A program made the position numbers and the translations under genes. This document shows positions 36,000 to 45,647 of a DNA stretch of 64,000 bases, in pieces. Location of the stretch: NCBI GenBank assembly GCA_947444925.1, contig CANFBW010000008.1, forward strand, positions 1 through 64,000, written 5' to 3'. The number at the start of each line of letters is the position of its first letter. Position 1 is the first letter of the stretch. The stretch comes from Flavobacteriales bacterium (lineage in GTDB: Bacteria; Bacteroidota; Bacteroidia; Flavobacteriales_C; GCA-002722245). Below the pieces are notes generated by a model, which did no database searches, had not been told where the DNA came from, and saw only the letters and a program-made list of their open reading frames with translations.

Positions 36000-36437
36000 T
36001 TATATTTTCTCTGCCAACTCTTTCAATTTTTTATTCATTTGAGTGAATCCGTCAGTGGTGCTATTGTCAAGCATTTTTGCAAATAGCGGAACCAAAATGC
36101 CTTTGAATTTTTCGCTTTGAATAAAAGTAGTCGTTCCGTTTTTGTTGTCGATCAATTCAAATTTGTGTTCGCCGTCAAACAATCCTGGAAAAAGTAGGTG
36201 CCCGAGCCATCGAAATTCTTTGTTTTTTTCAAAAGCCAAAATGGTGGGTTTGAAAGTCATTCCTTTTGCTTTTGGAGGTTCCAGTCGCACTGTGATTTTT
36301 TTTCCTACAACTAAATCTCCATTTATTGATTTAATAAAAGGGTTCCACTTAGGAAACTGTTGAGTATTGGTAAGCACTTGCCAAACTTTTTCTGTAGAGG
36401 CATTGATCACAATTTGAGTTTTAATTTCTTTTGCCAT
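36000..36437 (-). CDS. SRPBCC/START-like domain protein
   Basis: This 145-residue polyketide-cyclase/START-fold protein has the typical opening IKTQIVINASTEKVWQVLTN, then FPKWNPFIKSI and a C-terminal helix (MNKKLKELAEKI). The fold makes a hydrophobic pocket for lipids or ring compounds. The ligand is unknown. A Crp-like regulator gene lies 70 bp upstream on the same strand, so they may be co-expressed. Confidence 0.85.
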   Translation of the reverse strand: MAKEIKTQIVINASTEKVWQVLTNTQQFPKWNPFIKSINGDLVVGKKITVRLEPPKAKGMTFKPTILAFEKNKEFRWLGHLLFPGLFDGEHKFELIDNKNGTTTFIQSEKFKGILVPLFAKMLDNSTTDGFTQMNKKLKELAEKI

Positions 36438-36507
36438 AATTGTATGTATTAAGATGAACTAACAATACAAAGATCGGCAATGCACAGTGGATCTCTCTTG
36501 ACAAATA

Positions 36508-37080
36508 TCAAGAAATGCTTTTCTTTCTAATTCTGCTAAAAGTTTCGGGGGTCATTCCCAGCATGGAGGCAATGTATTGCAAAGGAACCTGATTGAATAA
36601 TTCTTTGTTGTTTTCAAAAAAGAAATGGTAGCGTTCTTCAGCCGACATCGATAGATGTGTGAAGATGCGATCTTCTAAAATAGTGAAACAACGGGCTATA
36701 AATAGTTTTTCCAGCTCAAACCACTGTGGAATAAGCTTGCCAATTTTGTTGTAATCGTCGCGATGAATAGTAAAAAGATCGGTGTCGCAAAGTGCTTGTA
36801 TCGTCCATCGCGCAGGACTTTCAAATACTAAGCTCGAAAGATCGGTGACGAAATATCCTTTGGTGGAAATCCATTGCGTTACTTCTTTATCTTCTGTATT
36901 CACAAATATTCGCAGCATTCCCGATTGGATGAAACTCAGCTTGTCGCAGGATTTACCAGCTTTTAAAAAGTAATCGTTTTTTTTGAGCGTTGTTGCCTTG
37001 AACAAGGAACGTATTAATTCTAATTCTTTTGGATTAATGATTCCAAAGTACGAGGAGATGTAATGTTCGAGTTCCGACAT
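36508..37080 (-). CDS. Crp/Fnr-family transcriptional regulator
   Basis: The 190-residue product has an N-terminal cyclic-nucleotide-binding-like barrel (about residues 25-120, FLKAGKSCDKLSFIQSGMLR) and a C-terminal winged-helix segment with the recognition helix in YIASMLGMTPETFSRIRKK. The canonical cAMP-binding Arg/Glu cassette is not obvious, as is usual for this short Bacteroidota subgroup, so the effector is unknown. It may control the adjacent SRPBCC gene. Confidence 0.88.
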   Translation of the reverse strand: MSELEHYISSYFGIINPKELELIRSLFKATTLKKNDYFLKAGKSCDKLSFIQSGMLRIFVNTEDKEVTQWISTKGYFVTDLSSLVFESPARWTIQALCDTDLFTIHRDDYNKIGKLIPQWFELEKLFIARCFTILEDRIFTHLSMSAEERYHFFFENNKELFNQVPLQYIASMLGMTPETFSRIRKKSIS

Positions 37081-37192
37081 GGATTAAAGATAATGAATAT
37101 GAATATCAAAATGGGAAAGGCGGATTGCAATCGGCTAATAGCAACTGCTTCACCGCTGCTCGGTTTAGTGTGATAACTAATCTAGGTGATGC

Positions 37193-37231
37193 GGTAGTTT
37201 CAGATTTAGCGCAGCGCAATAGCGTGCGAAA
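37193..37231 (+). repeat. Left copy of a 39-bp inverted repeat
   Basis: This 39-bp sequence (beginning GGTAGTTTCAGATTTAGCGC) matches the reverse complement of 37475-37513 at 34 of 39 positions. The pair flanks palindrome D and the broken end of the GIY-YIG gene. Confidence 0.85.
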
Positions 37232-37255
37232 TAAATTCATGGACAAATATTACGG

Positions 37256-37640
<385 letters not shown>

Positions 37641-37665
37641 TTCTTTTTCATTATTCGAATTGTTC

Positions 37666-39453
37666 TTATAAACAATATTTATTCTCGTCGATTAATTTTT
37701 GCGCCACTGTTCTTCTTGATTCTTTGGTGTTTATAGGATCAACTTTGGTAAATCTTTTCAAGCCCATGAACAACATTCTCGCTTCGTCACCTTCGGCGAA
37801 AGAGCAAATGGCGTTTTTACCGGCTACGTTGATTCTGTCGGCAGCATCAAAGAAGAAAGTTTTCATGGCAGCGATGTGCACTGCACAGGCAGCTTCTCCT
37901 TTTGCAGATACCATTTTTTCAACACGAAGCATTAATGATTCAGCCACATAAACGTCTATCATCATGTTCGCCATATTCATAATGATTTCTTGTTCTTTGT
38001 TCAATGTCGCCATTAGCTTTTGAACGGCAGAACCAGCGGTCATCAATACTGCTTTTTTGAAGTTTTTCAGTTGTTTTTTCTCGGCTGCAAAAAGCGCTGT
38101 GTCGTCGTCGCCAAAATCAGGCACCGACATTAATTCTTTTGCTACCGCCATGGCAGGTGTCATCAAATCGAGTTCGCCTTTCATGGCTCTTCTCAACATC
38201 ATGTCGACCATCAGCATACGGTTGATTTCGTTGGTTCCTTCGAAGATACGGTTAATACGAGAGTCTCTGTAAGAGCGATCCATAGGAGCGTCAGCAGAGA
38301 AGCCCATTCCACCATAGATCTGAACCCCTTCGTCGACCACATAATCCAAGGTCTCTGAACCATATACTTTTAAAAGTGCAGCTTCAATAGCGAATTGCTC
38401 AACACCTTTTAATTTTGCTTGCTCTGGCTCCATGCCTTCAGCCAAAAGTTTGTTGGTCCAGTCGTCAATTGCTTGTCCACAACGGTAGAGTGCAGTTTCC
38501 AAGGCAAATACTTTTATCGCTTGCTCACCAATTTTATGTTTAATGGCGCCGTATTTTGCAATGGCGCGTCCGAATTGATTTCTTTCATTGGCGTAAACTA
38601 CACCTTGTCCAACCACTTTTTTAGCAGCACCTAAAGTTGCTCCCGCCAATTTGATACGGCCGATATTTAAGATGTTCAATGCGATTTTAAATCCGCCTTG
38701 TCTTTCACCCAATAGGTTTTCAACGGGCACCTTACAGTCGTTGAAAAACACCTGACGGGTAGAAGAACCTTTGATTCCCATTTTGTGTTCTTCGGGATTC
38801 AAGGTAATTCCGCCAAATCCTTTCTCTACGATGAATGCAGACAATGTTTCGTCGTTTTCGATTTTCGCGAATACCACAAAAATTTCAGCAAAACCACCAT
38901 TGGTGATCCACATTTTTTGTCCATTGATAACGTAATGTTTGCCGTCGGCAGAAAGAACGGCTTGTGTTTTTCCTGAATTGGCATCAGATCCCGATCCTGG
39001 CTCAGTTAAACAGTAGGAAGCTTTCAATTCCCCTGTAGATAATTTCGGCAAATATTTTTCTTTTTGCGCTTTGTTTCCGTAGTACATGATGGGCAAAGTA
39101 CCAATGCCAGTATGAGCCGCCAGTGCAACAGCGAAGGAATGTCCGCCGCCCGTGGCTTCGTTAATCAGCAATGAGGTATTGAAGTCCGCGCCAAAACCTC
39201 CGTAAGTTTCAGGAATGGATACGCCCAGCAATCCCAAAGCACCGGCTTTGTCTAAAAGTGAAGGCATTAATCCTTCTTCTTGCGAATCAATTCTATCTAA
39301 AATAGGAAGAACTTCTGCGGCCAAAAAGTCTTTACATGTTTGAGCCATCATGGTTTGTTCTTCATTCCATTCTTCTGGAGTGAAAACATTTTGGAAGCTG
39401 GTTTCAGATATTAAAAACTCACCGCCTTTAAGCGCTTTTTGGTCTGCTGACAT
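37666..39453 (-). CDS. fadE: Acyl-CoA dehydrogenase
   Basis: This 595-residue flavoenzyme introduces the trans-2 double bond in fatty acyl-CoA. The N-terminal and middle ACAD domains show YCLTEPGSGSDANSG and MWITNGGFAEIF (FAD and substrate contacts), and the C-domain shows VQIYGGMGFSADAPMDRSYRD and RIFEGTNEINRML. About 150 extra C-terminal residues make it longer than short ACADs (380), like the FadE partner of Bacillus FadNA. It is the last gene of a minus-strand operon with fadN, a MORN protein and fadA, with a 27-bp gap to fadA and a terminator after it. Confidence 0.93.
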   Translation of the reverse strand: MSADQKALKGGEFLISETSFQNVFTPEEWNEEQTMMAQTCKDFLAAEVLPILDRIDSQEEGLMPSLLDKAGALGLLGVSIPETYGGFGADFNTSLLINEATGGGHSFAVALAAHTGIGTLPIMYYGNKAQKEKYLPKLSTGELKASYCLTEPGSGSDANSGKTQAVLSADGKHYVINGQKMWITNGGFAEIFVVFAKIENDETLSAFIVEKGFGGITLNPEEHKMGIKGSSTRQVFFNDCKVPVENLLGERQGGFKIALNILNIGRIKLAGATLGAAKKVVGQGVVYANERNQFGRAIAKYGAIKHKIGEQAIKVFALETALYRCGQAIDDWTNKLLAEGMEPEQAKLKGVEQFAIEAALLKVYGSETLDYVVDEGVQIYGGMGFSADAPMDRSYRDSRINRIFEGTNEINRMLMVDMMLRRAMKGELDLMTPAMAVAKELMSVPDFGDDDTALFAAEKKQLKNFKKAVLMTAGSAVQKLMATLNKEQEIIMNMANMMIDVYVAESLMLRVEKMVSAKGEAACAVHIAAMKTFFFDAADRINVAGKNAICSFAEGDEARMLFMGLKRFTKVDPINTKESRRTVAQKLIDENKYCL

Positions 39454-39480
39454 ATAGTTGGATTTAGTAATAGTTCGTGA

Positions 39481-40659
39481 TTATTTCAATAATTCAAAAA
39501 TTCCAGCTGCACCTTGACCTGTTCCCACGCACATAGAGACCATTCCGTATTTTTGTTTTTTTCTGCGCATCTCGTTAAAGAGTTGCACCGACAGTTTCCC
39601 TCCAGTACAACCCAGCGGATGACCCAATGCAATTGCACCACCGTTGGGATTGACAATAGAAGGATCTATTTCCAATTCGCGAATGACAGCTAGAGATTGA
39701 GACGCAAATGCTTCATTCAACTCTAAAGTGCCGATGTCTTTCATTTTCAATTTGGCTTGTTGCAAGGCCATTGGAATGGCGTAGATTGGACCAGCGCCCA
39801 TTGATCTTGGTTCGAGTCCGGCGACAGCATAGCTCACCAATCTAGCAATAGGTTCAATGTTTAGTTCTTTCACCATTTTCTCTGACATCAACATCACGAA
39901 GGCACCGCCATCAGAGGTTTGTGAAGAGTTTCCTGCAGTTACTGAACCATTGGCTGCGAACACAGGTTTTAGCTTGGTTAGTTTTTCAATGGTAGTGTCT
40001 TCTCTCGGACCCTCGTCGGTGTCTACAATGTATTCTCTGGTTTGTTTTTTTTCGTTTTTATCGAGGTAAACTTCCTGCACTTTAATAGGCGCAATGTCTT
40101 CTTTGAATTTACCATCTTTAATTGCTTTCACCGCTTTGATGTGCGAGTTCAATGAAAACAAATCTTGGTCTTCGCGTGTAACACCATAGTCTTTAGCCAC
40201 TTGTTCAGCAGTCAAGCCCATTCCCCAATACCAATCGGGATTGTTTTTAGCAACATTGTAGTTTGGAGTGACTTTCCATCCTCCAAAAGGAATAGGGGTC
40301 ATTGTTTCAACGCCACCGGCCACAATACACGAACCCATGCCAGCTTTAATTTTTGCATGCGCAATGGCGATAGATTCAAGGCCTGAGGAACAGTATCTGT
40401 TCACCGTCATACCAGGCACTCTCACATTGTTTAAGCCAATAAGTGAAATCATTCGGCCCAAGTTCAAGCCCTGTTCTGCTTCGGGCGTTGCATTTCCGCA
40501 AATAACGTCGTCAATCAGTGTTTGATCGAAATTTGGTATGGATTGCACGAGGTGCTGCAACACCTGAGCACCGAGGTCATCGGCTCGCAAAAAACGCAGC
40601 ACTCCTTTTTTTGATTTTCCTACTGCTGATCGGTATCCTGCTACAATGTAAACCTCCAT
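39481..40659 (-). CDS. fadA: Acetyl-CoA C-acyltransferase (3-ketoacyl-CoA thiolase)
   Basis: The 392-residue thiolase completes beta-oxidation by CoA-dependent cleavage of 3-ketoacyl-CoA. The nucleophile is C90 (NRYCSSGLES), the catalytic His is in GGAIALGHPLGCTG, and the second Cys is in CVGTGQGAAG near the C-terminus. It lies between the MORN-like gene (6-bp gap) and fadE. A biosynthetic acetoacetyl-CoA thiolase is possible by sequence alone, but the operon argues for degradation. Confidence 0.94.
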   Translation of the reverse strand: MEVYIVAGYRSAVGKSKKGVLRFLRADDLGAQVLQHLVQSIPNFDQTLIDDVICGNATPEAEQGLNLGRMISLIGLNNVRVPGMTVNRYCSSGLESIAIAHAKIKAGMGSCIVAGGVETMTPIPFGGWKVTPNYNVAKNNPDWYWGMGLTAEQVAKDYGVTREDQDLFSLNSHIKAVKAIKDGKFKEDIAPIKVQEVYLDKNEKKQTREYIVDTDEGPREDTTIEKLTKLKPVFAANGSVTAGNSSQTSDGGAFVMLMSEKMVKELNIEPIARLVSYAVAGLEPRSMGAGPIYAIPMALQQAKLKMKDIGTLELNEAFASQSLAVIRELEIDPSIVNPNGGAIALGHPLGCTGGKLSVQLFNEMRRKKQKYGMVSMCVGTGQGAAGIFELLK

Positions 40660-40665
40660 GTTGTC

Positions 40666-41247
40666 TTATTTAGTTTTTTTAGCGTCTTTTTTGTCTGCTT
40701 CCGGTTTTGGTTTATCTGGAAGTTTACCGTTTTTATACACCTCAGTTTTAATAAGGTTTTCTTTTTTGTCGTAATATTTCCAATCGCCTTCTTTTAGGCC
40801 TTTTACATATTCGCCCACTGATTTAATTGTTCCTGTGCCTTTGTAGGTGTAAGTCCAAGTTCCTTTCTTTAATCCATTTTCATATTCCCCTTCAACTCTA
40901 ATGTCTCCCGATGGATAATACTTTTGATAAGCACCGTCGCGCACACCGTAAAAATAATTCATAACCTCTAAAGGTTTGCCGCTTGTAGCGTTGTATCTGG
41001 CGTATTTCCCATGGCGTTGTCCATCATTGTACTCAATTTCCATCACCAATACTTTTTGTACTGAGTAGAATTTCCAAACTCCCCACTTTTTGCCCGACAT
41101 GTCTTTTTTATTGCGGTGGTCTTTATCGCCAGGAGGAGCGTTGGCAGGTCGCTCTTCCTCCATGTCCAAGTCACCTTGAGCATAAGTGGAGTATGAAGAA
41201 AAAGCAAGAAGAATAAAAATAAGGACGACGTTGTACTTTAGTTTCAC
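40666..41247 (-). CDS. Exported YwqK/MORN-variant repeat protein inside the fad operon
   Basis: The 193-residue product has a signal peptide (residues 1-23, ending STYAQ), a charged linker, then about five short repeats of the YwqK/MORN-variant type (WKFYSVQKVLVMEIEYNDGQ, GEYENGLKKGTWTY, GEYVKGLKEGDWKYY). A Lys/Pro-rich tail follows (PDKPKPEADKKDAKK). It is separated by only 5-6 bp from fadN and fadA, so it is certainly co-transcribed with beta-oxidation enzymes although it is exported. It could act in fatty-acid uptake or at the envelope, but that is inference from position only. Confidence 0.8.
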   Translation of the reverse strand: MKLKYNVVLIFILLAFSSYSTYAQGDLDMEEERPANAPPGDKDHRNKKDMSGKKWGVWKFYSVQKVLVMEIEYNDGQRHGKYARYNATSGKPLEVMNYFYGVRDGAYQKYYPSGDIRVEGEYENGLKKGTWTYTYKGTGTIKSVGEYVKGLKEGDWKYYDKKENLIKTEVYKNGKLPDKPKPEADKKDAKKTK

Positions 41248-41252
41248 GATGG

Positions 41253-43658
41253 TTAATTTCTTAAAGGTTTACCTGTAGTTAATATGCTTTGGATGCGCTC
41301 CAAAGTTTTTTTCTGACCACAAAGAGAAAGGAAAGCCTCTCTTTCTAGGTCGAGTAAATATTGTTCTGATACTTCTGTTTTTGCTGACAAATCACCTCCG
41401 CACATAACGTAGCCTAATTTTTCAGAAATCAGTTTGTCGTGTTCAGAGATGTATCCTCCTGAAAACATAGTGTTCGCGCCAGCGTATACCATACCCAACC
41501 CTTCTCTGCCCAAAACGCGTATGTTTGTTCTGCGCACTGGTTGTGTGTAGCCTTGATGTGCCAAACGCAAAACCGATTCTTTGGCATCGGTCAACAATCT
41601 GTCGAGGTTAAGGGTAACGCGGTCACGGCCCCTCATATAATATCCGTAGTCAAAAGCTTCATGGGCCGATGTCGCTACTTTAGCCATGCCCACTGTTAAG
41701 AAGGCATTTTTAAGTGCAGGCAATTCGATGTCGCCATCAAAAGTAGCGTCCGACATGCGGAGCGCAAATTCTTTAGTGCCACCGCCGCCAGGAATCAATC
41801 CAGCGCCAACTTCTACCAAGCCAACGTAGGTTTCAGCATGTGCTTGTATTTGATCGGCGTGCAACGCGATTTCGCAACCACCACCCAAGGCGAGTTGATG
41901 GTGCGCCACTACTACCGGAATAGAGGAGTAACGCACGCGCATCATTGTTTTTTGAAAGGCGTGAATAGCGAAGTCTACTTCGTCCCATTCTTGATCAGCG
42001 GCATACATGAACAACATCCCGAGGTTTGCACCTGCCGAAAAGTTAGCGCCTTGATTGCCAATGACCAATCCTTTCCATCCTTCGTTTTCTGCAATATCAA
42101 TAGCTTTGTTGATGCCTTGTACCACATCGCCACCCATGGTGTTCATTTTGCTGTGGAACTCGAGGTTCAATACGCCATCGCCAATGTCAAAAATAGACAC
42201 ACCTGTATTTTTCCAAATCACTTTTGAAGCACGCAGGTTGTCGAGAATGATAAAGTTCTCGGCACCTGGAATTGCTTTGTAGCTGTTGGATACGGCGTCA
42301 TAGTATTTTTTATCTCCGTTTTCAATGTTGTAAAAACTGTTTTTGCCACCTTCTACCATTGTGTTCACCCAAGCTGCTGGTTGAACACCTGCTTGTTGCA
42401 TTAGTGTTAAAGATTCTTTTACGCCAACTGCATCCCACAATTCAAAGGGACCAAGTTCCCAGTCAAATCCAGCTTTCATGGCATGGTCGATTCTGTATAT
42501 TTCGTCAGATATTTCAGGAACTCTGTTCGAAACATAAACGAATAAAGCGGCAAATGTTTTTCTGTAAAAATCACCAGCTTTGTCGGTGCCCGATACTAAT
42601 ATTTTGATTCTTTTTTTGAGGTTGTCTTCGTTTTTCGCCATTTCTAGCGTTGCGAAATTTGCTTTCTTCTTTGCTTCGTATTCCAATGTTTTCAGGTTCA
42701 AAGAAAGTATTTCTTTTTTGCCCGAACTTTTGTCTTGTTTGTAAAAGCCTTGCTTTGATTTTGATCCTAACCAGCCATTGGCAACCATCTTACTGATGTA
42801 GGATGGAATAGCAAAAACACTGTTGGCTTCGTCGTTGGGGCAGTTTTGTTGCACGCCTTCGGCTACTTTTACCAAAGTATCTAAGCCAACAACATCGCAA
42901 GTGCGGAAGGTAGCTGATTTTGGGCGACCCAAAGCAGGCCCAGTTAATTTATCTACTTCATCAATTGTTAACCCCATTTCTTCTACCAAGTGGAACAAAC
43001 TCATGATGGAGAATACTCCAATTCTATTGGCGATAAAAGCTGGTGTGTCCTTGCATTGCACTGTCGTTTTACCCAAAATTAAATCGCCGAATTTCAAAAA
43101 GAATTGCGTGACTTCAGGCGCTGTTTGAGACGATGGAATGATTTCAAGTAATTTGAGGTAACGCGGAGGATTGAAAAAATGCGTTCCGCAAAAATGTTTT
43201 TTGAAATCATCAGAACGGCCGTCAAGCATCATTTCTATTGGAATCCCCGACGTATTTGAAGTGATGAGCGTGCCTGGTTTTCGAAATTTTTCAACTTGTT
43301 CGAAAACAATTTTTTTAATTTTTATATTTTCAACAACAACTTCTATGATCCAATCGCAATCGGCGATACTTTTCATATCGTCGTCAAAATTACCTGTGCT
43401 GATTAAGAGCGCATCTGCTTTTTTGTATATGGGAGCCGGATTGCTTTTTAAAGCCGATTGAAGGGCTTCATTCACAATTCGATTTTTTACTTTTTTATTG
43501 TCGAGCTCAAGCCCTGCTGCTTTTTCAGCTTCGTTGAGCTCCTTTGGAGCGATGTCTAAAAGAAGCACCTGAATGCCTACGTTAGCAAAATGACATGCTA
43601 TGCGAGAGCCCATGACCCCCGAGCCTAATACAGCTGCTTTTCTTATGTGTCTTTCCAT
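41253..43658 (-). CDS. fadN: 3-hydroxyacyl-CoA dehydrogenase / enoyl-CoA hydratase (FadN type)
   Basis: This 801-residue bifunctional enzyme catalyses the hydration and NAD-dependent oxidation steps of beta-oxidation. The dehydrogenase comes first (GSGVMG NAD loop at residues 12-17, SNTSGIPIEMM, HFFNPPRYLKLLEI) with its C-terminal domains up to about residue 460. The crotonase-fold hydratase follows at about residues 490-700 (NFSAGANLGML, HQLALGGGCEIALHAD). This order is the reverse of E. coli FadB and the same as Bacillus FadN, whose operon fadN-fadA-fadE is also matched here. It is the first gene of the operon, 88 bp downstream of fadD. Confidence 0.93.
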   Translation of the reverse strand: MERHIRKAAVLGSGVMGSRIACHFANVGIQVLLLDIAPKELNEAEKAAGLELDNKKVKNRIVNEALQSALKSNPAPIYKKADALLISTGNFDDDMKSIADCDWIIEVVVENIKIKKIVFEQVEKFRKPGTLITSNTSGIPIEMMLDGRSDDFKKHFCGTHFFNPPRYLKLLEIIPSSQTAPEVTQFFLKFGDLILGKTTVQCKDTPAFIANRIGVFSIMSLFHLVEEMGLTIDEVDKLTGPALGRPKSATFRTCDVVGLDTLVKVAEGVQQNCPNDEANSVFAIPSYISKMVANGWLGSKSKQGFYKQDKSSGKKEILSLNLKTLEYEAKKKANFATLEMAKNEDNLKKRIKILVSGTDKAGDFYRKTFAALFVYVSNRVPEISDEIYRIDHAMKAGFDWELGPFELWDAVGVKESLTLMQQAGVQPAAWVNTMVEGGKNSFYNIENGDKKYYDAVSNSYKAIPGAENFIILDNLRASKVIWKNTGVSIFDIGDGVLNLEFHSKMNTMGGDVVQGINKAIDIAENEGWKGLVIGNQGANFSAGANLGMLFMYAADQEWDEVDFAIHAFQKTMMRVRYSSIPVVVAHHQLALGGGCEIALHADQIQAHAETYVGLVEVGAGLIPGGGGTKEFALRMSDATFDGDIELPALKNAFLTVGMAKVATSAHEAFDYGYYMRGRDRVTLNLDRLLTDAKESVLRLAHQGYTQPVRRTNIRVLGREGLGMVYAGANTMFSGGYISEHDKLISEKLGYVMCGGDLSAKTEVSEQYLLDLEREAFLSLCGQKKTLERIQSILTTGKPLRN

Positions 43659-43746
43659 CTGGTGTAGTTACGATTTTAAAAATAAGAAGAATTTTAGGCA
43701 ACCTACCTTCCTCAGAAGTTTTTTTTGCCTACTGCTATGTTGAAAA

Positions 43747-45507
43747 TTAATTAATACCGTAGATTTTGGTGTACAAGTCTTTGTGCTTCTCCATAATGAC
43801 CTTTCGTTTAGGTTTGAGGGTAGGCGTAAGTTCGCCACCGTCTACCGTCCATTCATGGTCAATCAATTCAAAGCGTTTGATCTGTTCAACCTTGCCGAGA
43901 TGCTGGTTGTATTTGCTTACTTCGTCTTGTATCAATTTTATTACATTTTTGTTTTCAATCAATTCCTTATTGGAAGCAACAGTAATGTTTTGCTCTTTGA
44001 GCCAGTTTTTGAATTCGGCGAAGGCCGGAACAATAAATGCTGAAGCATGTTTTTGATTTTCACCAATAACCATCAATTGCTCTATATATGGTGATTCTTT
44101 AAATGCGTTTTCTATCGGTTGCGGACAAACATACTTGCCTCCGGAGGTTTTAAACATTTCTTTTTTACGATCGGTGATCTTCAACATCTTTCCATCGAAC
44201 ATGCCAATGTCACCAGTGTGAAACCAGCCGTCAATGATGGTTTGTGCTGTCAATTCAGGATTTTTGTAATAACCTTTCATTACGTTAGGACCTTTCACTA
44301 AAATCTCACCATCTTCTGCAATTTTAACCACCACATCTGTAATCACTTCTCCTACTGTTCCAAATTTTGTTTTGCCTTTACCCAACAAATTTACTGCGAT
44401 AACAGGAGAGGTTTCAGTAAGTCCATATCCCTCTAAAATAGGGATGTTGGCTGCCCAAAAAAACCGCTGTAAACGGGGTTGCAATGCCGCGCTGCCCGAC
44501 ACGATACAGGAGATATTTCCACCTAAGTTTGCGCGAATTTTACTGTACACTAACTTGTCGGCGATACTGTGTTTAAAATTGTACCAAGGGCCCTTGTCGA
44601 AATCAAATTCTGTTGCGACTTTGATAGCCCAAAGGAAAATTATTTTCTGAATGCCTGTTTTGCTGCTGCCTCCAGCTATAATTTTGTCGTACACTTTTTC
44701 AATCAAGCGCGGAACTGCTGTGAAGGTGTTGGGTTTTATTTCTCTGATATTGTCTCCTATGGTTTCTAAACTCTCCGCATAATAAACCGAAACGCCTTGG
44801 TACTGGTAGAGGTAGATCAGCATCCTTTCAAAAACATGGCAAAGTGGCAAAAAACTCAATGCGACATGGTGGTATTTGAAAGGAGTGAGGTATGAACTGG
44901 TCATAAAATTGCTCACTAAGTTTTTATGAGTAAGCATCACCCCTTTGGGCGTTCCTGTTGTTCCTGAAGTGTAAATGAGTGTAAGTAGGTCGTCTTCATG
45001 AACGTCGTTTTTGCAGGCTTCGAGTTTTCCTGCATTGGGATTGTCGCGTCCTAGCTTTTCAATTTCCCTCCAGCTTTTGGCATTGGGTACTTCGTTGAAA
45101 GTGTATATGTCTTTAAGCGTTGGAATGCTGCTTTGTATTTTTTTCATTTTCTCAAAAAGCTCTTTGTCTGAGACGAATACGTATTGTATTTCAGCGTCGT
45201 TGAAAATGTATTTGTAATCGTCCTCGCTGATAGTAGGGTACATTGGTACACTTGTTACACCAATCATAGCCAATCCCATGTCAATGAAATTCCACTCGGG
45301 ACGATTGTTTGAACTGATGATGGCGACCTTGTCGTTTTTATGTAAACCCAACTGCAATAAGCCATAACTGATGTTTGTGGAGATGTCTTTGTACGACTGA
45401 GTATCGTAAGTCTTCCAATTTCCCTGAATTTTGTATGCCAAAGCGACATCCAAAGGACGCTCTTTTATGCAGAAATCTAATATGTCAAAGGTGCGTTTTA
45501 CTTCCAT
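43747..45507 (-). CDS. fadD: Long-chain fatty acid-CoA ligase
   Basis: The 586-residue adenylate-forming enzyme activates fatty acids to acyl-CoA. The P-loop-like motif YTSGTTGTPKG is around residue 178, followed by the fatty-acyl signatures GYGLTETSPV and GWFHTGDIGMFDG and the C-terminal ITDRKKEMFKTSGGKYVCP. The catalytic Lys should be in the tail (TLKPKRKVIMEKH). It lies just upstream of the fadN operon on the same strand and supplies its substrate. Length is typical of the AMP-forming FAA1-like branch. Confidence 0.92.
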   Translation of the reverse strand: MEVKRTFDILDFCIKERPLDVALAYKIQGNWKTYDTQSYKDISTNISYGLLQLGLHKNDKVAIISSNNRPEWNFIDMGLAMIGVTSVPMYPTISEDDYKYIFNDAEIQYVFVSDKELFEKMKKIQSSIPTLKDIYTFNEVPNAKSWREIEKLGRDNPNAGKLEACKNDVHEDDLLTLIYTSGTTGTPKGVMLTHKNLVSNFMTSSYLTPFKYHHVALSFLPLCHVFERMLIYLYQYQGVSVYYAESLETIGDNIREIKPNTFTAVPRLIEKVYDKIIAGGSSKTGIQKIIFLWAIKVATEFDFDKGPWYNFKHSIADKLVYSKIRANLGGNISCIVSGSAALQPRLQRFFWAANIPILEGYGLTETSPVIAVNLLGKGKTKFGTVGEVITDVVVKIAEDGEILVKGPNVMKGYYKNPELTAQTIIDGWFHTGDIGMFDGKMLKITDRKKEMFKTSGGKYVCPQPIENAFKESPYIEQLMVIGENQKHASAFIVPAFAEFKNWLKEQNITVASNKELIENKNVIKLIQDEVSKYNQHLGKVEQIKRFELIDHEWTVDGGELTPTLKPKRKVIMEKHKDLYTKIYGIN

Positions 45508-45525
45508 GTTGGCTTTACTTTTATA

Positions 45526-45541
45526 ATACTGTTAGCAGTAT
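45526..45541. promoter_or_regulatory. Palindrome in the fadD upstream region
   Basis: ATACTG-TTAG-CAGTAT is a perfect 6-bp inverted repeat 19 bp before the fadD start. It could be an operator for a fatty-acid-responsive repressor. No regulator gene is in the fad block, so this is tentative. Confidence 0.3.
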
Positions 45542-45647
45542 ACAGATTATTGCTTAAAATGTTCGCGCCAACAGAAAATATTTTTGCATTGACGTCGGCA
45601 TTGTGCATTAAGATATTATTTTAGAGCCAATATTTAAAATTGAACTT

